DNA from: Pseudomonadota bacterium
GTDB lineage: Bacteria; Myxococcota_A; UBA796; GCA-2862545
Assembly: GCA_005776945.1 (NCBI GenBank)
Contig: SXOB01000092.1
Location: forward strand, 1 to 64,000
Direction of reading: 5' to 3'
DNA: 64,000 bases
In this document: positions 33,301 through 40,878 of the stretch, piece after piece
Position numbering within the stretch: the first letter of the stretch is position 1
Layout: every line of letters begins with the position of its first letter
Made by a program: the position numbers and the translations under genes
Notes under the pieces: generated by a model
The model's database searches: none
What the model saw: only the letters and a program-made list of their open reading frames with translations
What the model was told of the DNA's origin: nothing

Positions 33301-33312
33301 GCCCCTAGGGGC
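33301..33312. promoter_or_regulatory. Perfect 12-bp palindrome between divergent genes
   Basis: GCCCCTAGGGGC lies in the short gap between the divergent lipoprotein and homocysteine methyltransferase genes. It could be an operator controlling either gene. CTAG is rare in most bacterial genomes, which makes its centre noteworthy. Confidence 0.35.
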
Positions 33313-33353
33313 ACCATAGCTTGGACCCCCACGAACGTCCGGTCGCAAACAAA

Positions 33354-34163
33354 ATGCACCTACTCGATGGACCCATTGGCACAGAATTAGCTCGCCGAGG
33401 GGTCTGCCTCCCCCTTCCAGCCTGGTCCGCCAACGCCAATCTGACCCACCCTGACATCGTCTACGACATTGTTCGCGACTATGTCGCGGCCGGCGCCACA
33501 TCGTTCATCACGAACACGTTTCGGACCACGCCCACGTCCATGGGTGACGAGTGGCGGCGCGGCTTGATCGCCGCAGTCCAGCTGTCACGATCGGCCATCC
33601 CTCCGACCGCCCAACTGCTCGGTTCGCTCGCCCCAGTCGACGACTGCTACCGGCCCGACCTCTCCCCTCCCGACGCCGAAGACCGCCATCGGGTCGTGGC
33701 GCAAGCCCTCGCGGACGCTGGCGTCGACGCCATCCTATGCGAGACCTTTGCACACCCGGGCGAGGCCGTGGCCGCAGTCCGGGCCAGCGTCGCAACGGGC
33801 CTGCCAGTCTGGTTGGCGCTGACTCCGGGCCCGCATGCCACGCTCATGTCGCCCTCAGCGCTCAGGCGGGTCGGCGCCGAAGCCTTCGAGGCCGGCGCCA
33901 AGTGCGTGCTGGTCAATTGCGTCGACCATCGGCTCGCCGAGTCCTACGTCCAAGCGCTCGCCTCGCTTGGCGGGCGGTGGGGCGCCTACCCCAATGCTGG
34001 GGAGGACTTTGGTGTCGTCCCCCTTCATCGGGCGCGGCGCGCCGGGCTGGCCAAACGCATGGTCCGGTGGCGCGATCAAGGTGCCCACGCCCTCGGCCTC
34101 TGCTGCGGCTTCACGCCCCAAGATCTCGCACGACTCGCCGTCCGCCTCGTCAAACGCGGCTGA
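33354..34163 (+). CDS. Homocysteine S-methyltransferase family protein
   Basis: A 269-residue zinc-dependent TIM-barrel methyltransferase. It begins with the family signature MHLLDGPIGTELARRG, which fixes the start at 33354 rather than the TTG at 33321. The zinc cysteines are in NCVD (near residue 193) and GLCCGF (near 245). It transfers a methyl group to homocysteine to give methionine; the donor could be S-methylmethionine, betaine or a methylated corrinoid. A second gene of the family, fused to MTHFR, is 4 kb downstream. The usual GGCCGT is GLCCGF here, so the activity is somewhat uncertain. Confidence 0.82.
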   Translation: MHLLDGPIGTELARRGVCLPLPAWSANANLTHPDIVYDIVRDYVAAGATSFITNTFRTTPTSMGDEWRRGLIAAVQLSRSAIPPTAQLLGSLAPVDDCYRPDLSPPDAEDRHRVVAQALADAGVDAILCETFAHPGEAVAAVRASVATGLPVWLALTPGPHATLMSPSALRRVGAEAFEAGAKCVLVNCVDHRLAESYVQALASLGGRWGAYPNAGEDFGVVPLHRARRAGLAKRMVRWRDQGAHALGLCCGFTPQDLARLAVRLVKRG

Positions 34164-34175
34164 CAACGCCGATCG

Positions 34176-35477
34176 TCAGGGAGCTGCCGGTCCGTCCCCT
34201 AGTCCAAGGAGAGCGCGCGCCTCCCCCCGCGCCTCCGGCGCCACGTAGATGCGCGCGATGACGTGTTCGTCGGCATACCGAACAAACACGCGGCTCGCCT
34301 CGTCCAGCCGCGTCGCCGGCCCGGTGCGATCGCCGGCGGCACCGGGCAAGACCCAAATCGCCGGCGCGCCTCGGCGCTTGCGGCCGACCGCTGCGTATCG
34401 GGACAGCCGCTGGGCCGACGCGGTGTGAATCACGTCCAAGCCCGCCGAGACGAGCGCCGCAACGCTGGCCGACAAGTCCGTCGCCTGCGCAGTCCCGTGC
34501 CGCTCCAAGACGCGCTTGTAAGGCTGGTGTCGGACGACCCGTTGGGCAAACGGGTGCTTCGATGCCCGCAAATGCGCAAGCACGTGGGTGTCGTCGACGT
34601 CCAGGTAGGCACCGAGGTCCGAGGGAATGCGCCAACCATCCGATCCGTCGGCCATGTAGCGCTTGAGCAATTCCTCGTAGACCACCGACTTGTGGTGGAA
34701 GTAGACCATCAGGAACATGTGATGGCGCGCAAGCAAGAAGTGATCGAACGCGTACAGGGCCGCTCGGTCCAAGGCCAGGTGCAGGCCGCCGTCAACGACC
34801 CAACAACCCAGGTTGGACATGAGCCACGGGACGTCGACCTGGCCGTACCGAGCGCCCGTGTAGAACGCGTCGCGGACAAGGTAGTCCAGCCGGTCGACGT
34901 CGAGTTCTGAGCTCACGATTTGACCGAGCATCGGCCGAATGTCGAGGCCACCGTCCATCAGCAGGTCGTCTTCGAGCCGAACGTCGGGACTGATGACGGC
35001 CGCCACGTGGCGCCAGGAAAACGGGAAATTGCGATCGATCGTGGCACCGAGGTCGGTCTGCTCCAGGATCGCAACGGTGTAGTCTTCGTGCGTCGCCCGC
35101 CGGGGCAGGGGTGCCCGGCGCAACGACCGGAGGGCCAACGCTTGGACGTCGGGCATCGCGAACTCGATGCAGTGGCTGAAGGGACCGTGACCGACGTCGT
35201 GGGTCAGCGCCGCCATCCGAACGAGGGCACGGTAGACGTTCCGTTTCCTCGGGCTGGAGAACGTCCACTCAGCCGTGGCGCGGTCGAATGCGAGCCCAGC
35301 CAAGTGCAGAACGCCGAGCGAATGAGCGTACCGCGAATGGGTGGCCCCCGGAAACGGCACCTGGGAGAAGCCCGTCGCACGGATGCCCCTCAGACGTTGA
35401 ACCCACGCGTGATCCGCGACCGCCAATTCGGCGGCATCCAGCGTCATCGCCCCATGGATCGGATCTCGGATCTCCAT
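34176..35477 (-). CDS. HD-domain phosphohydrolase (SAMHD1/dNTPase-like)
   Basis: A 433-residue HD-superfamily metal-dependent hydrolase. The start MEIRDPIHGAM at 35477 is typical of the SAMHD1/YdhJ-like group. Metal ligands include a His in THSRYAHS (47-53) and the HD pair His93-Asp94 in LTHDVGHGPFSH; a later Asp in DVDRLDYL completes the site. Likely substrates are dNTPs or another nucleotide. It is convergent with the methyltransferase gene (12 bp apart) and divergent from the phosphatase gene. Longer open frames upstream of 35477 have no coding character. Confidence 0.85.
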   Translation of the reverse strand: MEIRDPIHGAMTLDAAELAVADHAWVQRLRGIRATGFSQVPFPGATHSRYAHSLGVLHLAGLAFDRATAEWTFSSPRKRNVYRALVRMAALTHDVGHGPFSHCIEFAMPDVQALALRSLRRAPLPRRATHEDYTVAILEQTDLGATIDRNFPFSWRHVAAVISPDVRLEDDLLMDGGLDIRPMLGQIVSSELDVDRLDYLVRDAFYTGARYGQVDVPWLMSNLGCWVVDGGLHLALDRAALYAFDHFLLARHHMFLMVYFHHKSVVYEELLKRYMADGSDGWRIPSDLGAYLDVDDTHVLAHLRASKHPFAQRVVRHQPYKRVLERHGTAQATDLSASVAALVSAGLDVIHTASAQRLSRYAAVGRKRRGAPAIWVLPGAAGDRTGPATRLDEASRVFVRYADEHVIARIYVAPEARGEARALLGLGDGPAAP

Positions 35478-35556
35478 GCCCGACGCGTTGCTCCCAGGGG
35501 TCGGCGGGCATAACAGGCGGGCCCGTCGGCGCGCGGACGCACGGAGCCCTGTACCC

Positions 35557-38052
35557 ATGCGACCCATCGGCCACATCGGCCAACTCCGCGAGCGCTCCGT
35601 GCTGTACCACAGCGCGTTCGGATTCGCGTCTGTGGTTGGCTTGGAGTCGGACCGAGCGTCCCTTGAGTGGGAGGTCCCAAGCGAGAACCTCCCCACGAAA
35701 GTCCCCGCAGAGACCCTTGTACGCATTTACGCGCAAACGCCCGAAGGCGGCTTTTTCTGGCGTTCCGTCCACGACCGCCAGGAGCTGGTCCGGGAGTTGG
35801 CCGAAGACCCCGCCGGGTCGCTCGCCGCCATCCTTGCGGACCTGAACGGTCCCCAGCGTTCGGCAGATGTCCGCGACTGGTTGCTCGGCCGTAAGCTGAT
35901 GAGCGCTTCGGCCTTTGGTCCGTGGTGGCGCACGGCGACTGCCGCGGCTTCCCAAGACACTCGCTTCGACTTCAACGGCGACGCGGTGAGCCTGCGCTCG
36001 CCCGAATCGCCCTCCGACCCGCACGCACGCCTCGCGACGCCCATGTTGTCGCCGGGCCGACGCCTGGACCTCGCCGTCGAAGCCCGGAACGCACTCGGGG
36101 AATCGGCGTACCTCGAACAGGTTCTCACCGCGTGGCGGACGGGCGGGACGCAAGTGCGCGAACTTGCACTCGCCGCTGTGCGCGACTTCCCTGCCGACGC
36201 CGTTTTCCGGGGCCTGCTCGCGGCGGGCCCAGAGGGCGTCGAGTCCATTTTGCACGCGATTCGCCGAGGCCCGTGGACGCCCGAGGCCGTGTCTTCGGCC
36301 GTCCACGCCGAACTCGTCGACGTCGTCGTCTGCGGTACGAACGAAGGTGGGCCGCTCGACGTCGAAGGGCGACTCGCCGCGGCCCTGTGCCGATGGGGCA
36401 GCCCGGTCGCCGAACGGATGTTGTCCGACGTCGCGTCCACAATGGACGGTCGTCGGCTGATCCGTGCCACGTTGGCGGCGCTACCTGCCCGCCGCGGCGA
36501 ACAGCTCGCCTTGGTCCTGCTATCAGACGCGCTTGGCAACGATGACCCCAAAACGGCTCGCTGGCTCGCCAGCGAAGCCCTTGGCTTGGCGCTGGTCGAA
36601 GCCGCCGAGATGGCCGACCGCCTCGACAGCACTCAGCCGGCCCTCGCCGACTGGTTTCGCAACGAATTTCGGTCCACCGACGGACCCATGCGGATGGTGC
36701 CCGACGACTCGCTCGACGACACAGCACACACGGCCGAAATCGATCTCAGCGGTCTCACAGACGGCCCCATCTCCCTGGCGGACCTGCCCGCCCGCAGCGG
36801 TGCGTCGCTTCTCGGGCTCGGGCTGGCGATGGCTCGCGCGCTGGCGCACCATCACAAGGACCAGCGGATCGTGAATCCCACGGCGCGCACGTGCCGAGTG
36901 CTGCCCGACGAGACCATGGAAATCGACATTCTCGAATCCACTTTCGAGTCGCGGCGCCCGGAGGGTGAACACGCGAGTGCGGTGGGGGACGTCGCCGCGG
37001 GCGCGATGTTGCTCCTCGAGTGCATGTTGGCGCGCCCTTGGCCCCATTCGGTGCTCGGTTGTCGCGCCATTCCCTACCTGCGCGCCGTGATTCCACACCT
37101 TGCGCCAAGCGTATTGGCGCCGCTCGACGCCGCATTGCACCCCGACAGCGCCCTTCGACCCGCCGACGGGCTCGCCTGGCTCGCGATGTGGCAACAGGCG
37201 GCCCTCGCGGAGGAAAAGCGTGGCTACACCGTCCATGATCCCGCGGCGCGGACGAACATTGGCTACGACTCCCACATCGGGCGGATGAAGGTCCTCGCGT
37301 CCCAAACGAACCAGGACGCGATCTTCGCGAACAGCCGCGGCCCCATCAGCCTACTCGTGCTGTGCGACGGCATCAGCACGGCCAACGCGGGTTCTGGCGA
37401 CGTCGCGTCTTCGATTGCCTCCCATGTGGTCGCAAACCTCTGGGAAGTGGCCCTCCCTCGCCTCGCCAGCGCGCCTTCCGCGGAAGTGCGCGACTTCCTG
37501 GATCGGGCGCTCAAATCGGCCAATGCTGCAGTTTGTGACGCTGCGCTTCGCTTCGCCGGAGGCAATCTCGATGGCCGTGTCCCCATGGGCACCACCGTCG
37601 TCCTTGCCATCGTCCACGGCAATGTCGTCCACCTCGCCTGGCTCGGCGATTCCCGGGCATACTTGGTCGGCCCGTACGGCGCCTCGCTCATCACCGCGGA
37701 CGAAAACCAAGCGTGTGAGCGCCTCAAGGCCTGGCACTTGTCCTATGTCGACCACTGGGAACCCGCGGGCTTCGCGCTCGTCGGGTACCTCGGGCACTTC
37801 AATGAGCTGTTGCGTGCCGAGGCACTGCCCGCCCATCACATCACGTTTACCCTCATCCCTGGCGAGCGCCTCCTTCTCTGCAGCGACGGAGTGACCGACT
37901 ACGTTGGCGAGTCCCATCCTGAGGTCGCCGCGGCGCTTGCGACGCTCGTCCGCCAGGACGACCTGGACGAGGCCGCGCGCGGCCTGGTCGCGCTGGCCAA
38001 TCGCGGCGGGGGCGGCGACAACTGCTCGGCCATCATCGCGAGTCTTTGGTGA
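35557..38052 (+). CDS. PP2C phosphatase with N-terminal helical region and pseudokinase-like segment
   Basis: An 831-residue protein. The C-terminal 240 residues are a PP2C-type Ser/Thr phosphatase: LCDGIS, LAWLGDSRAYL, LLLCSDGVTDYV and GGGDNCS supply the metal-binding aspartates. Residues 400-580 read like the C-lobe of a protein kinase that lost its catalytic residues (the HRDxKPxN region reads HHHKDQRIVNP; the DVYSLG region reads VGDVAAGAMLL). The first 380 residues are helical and unassigned. It probably reverses Ser/Thr phosphorylation made by kinases such as the one at 39920-40825. The ATG at 35557 was preferred over 35476. The stop overlaps the next gene's GTG. Confidence 0.82.
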   Translation: MRPIGHIGQLRERSVLYHSAFGFASVVGLESDRASLEWEVPSENLPTKVPAETLVRIYAQTPEGGFFWRSVHDRQELVRELAEDPAGSLAAILADLNGPQRSADVRDWLLGRKLMSASAFGPWWRTATAAASQDTRFDFNGDAVSLRSPESPSDPHARLATPMLSPGRRLDLAVEARNALGESAYLEQVLTAWRTGGTQVRELALAAVRDFPADAVFRGLLAAGPEGVESILHAIRRGPWTPEAVSSAVHAELVDVVVCGTNEGGPLDVEGRLAAALCRWGSPVAERMLSDVASTMDGRRLIRATLAALPARRGEQLALVLLSDALGNDDPKTARWLASEALGLALVEAAEMADRLDSTQPALADWFRNEFRSTDGPMRMVPDDSLDDTAHTAEIDLSGLTDGPISLADLPARSGASLLGLGLAMARALAHHHKDQRIVNPTARTCRVLPDETMEIDILESTFESRRPEGEHASAVGDVAAGAMLLLECMLARPWPHSVLGCRAIPYLRAVIPHLAPSVLAPLDAALHPDSALRPADGLAWLAMWQQAALAEEKRGYTVHDPAARTNIGYDSHIGRMKVLASQTNQDAIFANSRGPISLLVLCDGISTANAGSGDVASSIASHVVANLWEVALPRLASAPSAEVRDFLDRALKSANAAVCDAALRFAGGNLDGRVPMGTTVVLAIVHGNVVHLAWLGDSRAYLVGPYGASLITADENQACERLKAWHLSYVDHWEPAGFALVGYLGHFNELLRAEALPAHHITFTLIPGERLLLCSDGVTDYVGESHPEVAAALATLVRQDDLDEAARGLVALANRGGGGDNCSAIIASLW

Positions 38053-39905
38053 GCGGATTTCTCGCCGACATTGCCCAACGCGTGCTGCTGTTCGACGGGG
38101 CCATGGGGTCCGAGTTCTACCGCCGAGGCGTCTTCATCAACCGGGCGTTCGAAGAGCTCAACGTCGCCGACACCGAACTCGTGGAGTCGATTCACGCCGA
38201 CTACCTCCGTGCAGGCGCGGAGGTCCTGACGACGAATACCTTCGGCGCCAACCCCATCCGACTCCGGGATTTCGGCCTCGCCGAGCGGACCGACGAAATC
38301 AACCGGGCCGGTGTTCGGCTCGCCCGAAAGGCGGCAGCGGGACGCGCATACGTCGCCGCATCCATCGGCCCGACCGGCCATGGCCTGGCCCCCACGGGTC
38401 GGCTCGACCCGGGCGCCGCCTTCGCCGCCTTCCGCCAACAGGCCGCCGCCCTTGAACAGGAGGGGCCGGACCTGTTCCTCTTGGAGACGTTTTACGACGT
38501 CCGGGAGCTCTGGCAGGCCGTTCGCGCCGTGCGCGCGGTCAGCGAACGGCCCCTCGTCGCCTGCATCGCCGTCAATCCCGACCCGGTCACGGGCGGCCCC
38601 CCAGCCGACGCCGTGGACCGGCTCGTTCAAGTGGCGAGCTGGAAGGTCGATGCCGTCGGAGTCAACTGCGGCGCCGGCCCCCGGACGGTCCTCGAAGTCA
38701 TCGAAGCCGCCGCCCACCGGGTCGGCAAGCCCATCCTCGCGCAGCCCAACGCCGGGCACCCTCAGGACGTCGACGGCCGGCGCATGTACATGGCGAGCCC
38801 CGAGTACATGGCCGAGTATGCGCGACGACTCGCGCAGAAAGGCGCCAGGATGGTCGGCGGATGTTGTGGAACGACGCCCGCGATGATTCGCGAGATGCGC
38901 TCATTCTTGCGCAGCGTTCGGCCCGCCGCCCTTCCCGCCGAAGTCCGTGAAGCGGCCGCCGAGCCGGCCGGCCTCCCCCCGGTGCCGGTCGCCGAGCGTA
39001 CGGAGTTCGCGCGCCGCCTTTACTCGGGCAAGTTCTGCGTTTCCGTCGAGCTCGACCCCCCTCGGGGTCTGGACCCGGAGCGAAGCGTGCGCGGCGCAGC
39101 GTGGCTCAAGGCCCGAGGAATCGACGTCATCAATATCGCGGACGGGCCTCGCGCCACCGCACGAATGGGCCCCATGGCGCTTGGCCTGCTCGCCCGTGGC
39201 GCGTCGGGAATCGAGTCCGTCATCCACTACTGCTGCCGCGACCGCAATCTGCTTGGCATGCAAATGGACTTGATCGGTGCACACGCGTTGGGAATGCGCA
39301 ACGTGCTCGCGGTGACTGGCGATCCGCCCAAAATGGGAACCTACCCCGACGCAACGGCCGTATTCGACATCGACAGCATCGGACTGATCACCGGTATCCA
39401 ACAGCTGAACCGGGGCCTCGATTTTTCCGGACGCCCGTTGGGTGAGGGTGAACAAACGGCCCTATTTGTCGGGGCCGGCTGCAATCCCGCACACGTCGAT
39501 CTCGACCTCGAGGTGGACCGGTTCGAGCGAAAAGTCGCCGCTGGCGCCGAGTTCTTCTTCAGCCAGCCCGTCTACGACGAAGCGATGCTATTCCATTTCC
39601 TCGATCGGACGGATCGGGTGCCAAAGGTCCCCTTCCTCGTCGGAATCCTCCCACTGGCAAGTTCGAAGAATGCGGAGTTCCTGCACAACGAGGTTCCAGG
39701 GATGCAGATTCCCGAGGCCGTCCGCGACCGGATGCGTCAGGCCGGCGGGCGCGATGCGCAACGCGAGGTCGGCATCGCGATTGCGCGCGAAACGCTGGAA
39801 CGGGTCCGCGAACACCCGCGCGTGCGTGGGGTCTATGTGTACCCGCCGTTCGGCAGCTACCAGCGGGTCATCGACGTCGTCGGGGAACTCGCGACCCCAG
39901 AGTGA
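38049..39905 (+). CDS. Bifunctional homocysteine S-methyltransferase / methylenetetrahydrofolate reductase
   Basis: A 618-residue fusion. The N-terminal half is a homocysteine methyltransferase (FDGAMGSEFYRRG; zinc cysteines in VNCGAGP and GGCCGTTP). From about residue 320 is methylenetetrahydrofolate reductase (SVELDPPRGLDP, NVLAVTGDPPK, the FAD-binding region and EFFFSQPVYD). The enzyme pair makes methyl-THF and methionine; the same fusion is known in Bacillus YitJ. It has no cobalamin-binding domain, so methyl transfer from methyl-THF needs another protein. The GTG at 38049 overlaps the phosphatase stop (GTGA). Confidence 0.93.
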   Translation: MSGFLADIAQRVLLFDGAMGSEFYRRGVFINRAFEELNVADTELVESIHADYLRAGAEVLTTNTFGANPIRLRDFGLAERTDEINRAGVRLARKAAAGRAYVAASIGPTGHGLAPTGRLDPGAAFAAFRQQAAALEQEGPDLFLLETFYDVRELWQAVRAVRAVSERPLVACIAVNPDPVTGGPPADAVDRLVQVASWKVDAVGVNCGAGPRTVLEVIEAAAHRVGKPILAQPNAGHPQDVDGRRMYMASPEYMAEYARRLAQKGARMVGGCCGTTPAMIREMRSFLRSVRPAALPAEVREAAAEPAGLPPVPVAERTEFARRLYSGKFCVSVELDPPRGLDPERSVRGAAWLKARGIDVINIADGPRATARMGPMALGLLARGASGIESVIHYCCRDRNLLGMQMDLIGAHALGMRNVLAVTGDPPKMGTYPDATAVFDIDSIGLITGIQQLNRGLDFSGRPLGEGEQTALFVGAGCNPAHVDLDLEVDRFERKVAAGAEFFFSQPVYDEAMLFHFLDRTDRVPKVPFLVGILPLASSKNAEFLHNEVPGMQIPEAVRDRMRQAGGRDAQREVGIAIARETLERVREHPRVRGVYVYPPFGSYQRVIDVVGELATPE

Positions 39906-39919
39906 CTGCCCTCCAGAAA

Positions 39920-40825
39920 CTACCAACTCACGAGGGCCCAGACCACGACCAGCGCCAGGCTGACGACGAGCAGCCAAGGCACAGGGGGGCGGTCGATCGC
40001 GTCGATCGCTGCGCGCAACGCCGGGGCGTCAGGGAAGCGGGCCGCCGGACTCCGAGAGAGGCACCGGCGGACGAGCGACTCCACGCCGTCCTCGACCTGA
40101 ACGGCCGGCGCCGCGGACTGGAAGGACGGCACGTCACCGTCCAAATGCGCGTCCAGGGTGGCGCGACGTCCGGAGCCTGAGAACGGCCAGGTCCCCGTCA
40201 ACAGCCGAAACATCAGGATGCCAAGCCCGTAGATGTCGGTCCGCGCGTCCGTCGACTGCCGCGTGACCTGCTCGGGGGCAACGCTGTGCGGGGACCCGAA
40301 AACCCGCTCCGGGTCCGCGCGGCCCGTAGGATCCTCGCGGCCCTCGATGCGAGCGACGCCAAAGTCGAGCAACGTGATGTGGTCACCAACGCCGAGCAAG
40401 ACGTTGGACGGCTTGACGTCTCGGTGCACGATGCCCCGGCTGTGGGCATGAGCGAGTACGTCCGTGAGCTGGCGCGCGATCCGCGAGACGCGGGACCAGG
40501 GCAGCGGCCCCGAGAGCAGGACATCGCCCAATCGGGACCCGTCCACAAACGGCATCACAAGGAACCGCGGACCGTCTCCAAAGCCCAAGAGCCGTACGCC
40601 ATGGGGATGGTCCATCCGGCGAAGCGCCTCGATCTCGACGTCGAATAGCGCGTTGAGCAGGTCGCGCTCAGCATCATCCACCTCGGTCTCCAGGACCTTG
40701 ATGGCCACGCGAGCCGAGCCGTCCACCTCTTCGCCCACATAGACCCGTCCCATGGAGCCGCGCGCGATTCGCTCTCCGACTCGCCAACGCCCACCCAGTA
40801 CGGTGCCGACGGAAACCGGCTCCAG
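39920..40825 (-). CDS. Membrane-anchored Ser/Thr protein kinase with apparent CTG start
   Basis: An active Hanks-type kinase of about 301 residues. The glycine loop reads ARGSMGRVYVG; the catalytic Lys is in VAIKVL; HRDVKPSN, DFGVAR and the APEQ segment follow; a single transmembrane helix (WLLVVSLALVVVWALV) ends the protein, with no extracellular sensor. The first ATG (40753) lies inside the glycine loop, so the true start must be upstream. Between it and the in-frame TAA at 40844-40846 there is no ATG, GTG or TTG. A CTG at 40825 with GGGAGG just before it gives EPVSVGTVLGGRWRVGERIA, which fits kinases well. Confidence 0.85.
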   Translation of the reverse strand: MEPVSVGTVLGGRWRVGERIARGSMGRVYVGEEVDGSARVAIKVLETEVDDAERDLLNALFDVEIEALRRMDHPHGVRLLGFGDGPRFLVMPFVDGSRLGDVLLSGPLPWSRVSRIARQLTDVLAHAHSRGIVHRDVKPSNVLLGVGDHITLLDFGVARIEGREDPTGRADPERVFGSPHSVAPEQVTRQSTDARTDIYGLGILMFRLLTGTWPFSGSGRRATLDAHLDGDVPSFQSAAPAVQVEDGVESLVRRCLSRSPAARFPDAPALRAAIDAIDRPPVPWLLVVSLALVVVWALVSW

Positions 40826-40878
40826 CCGCCCTCCCGACCACCCTTATCCCAGCGACCCGAACCGACGGCCCGGCCGAT

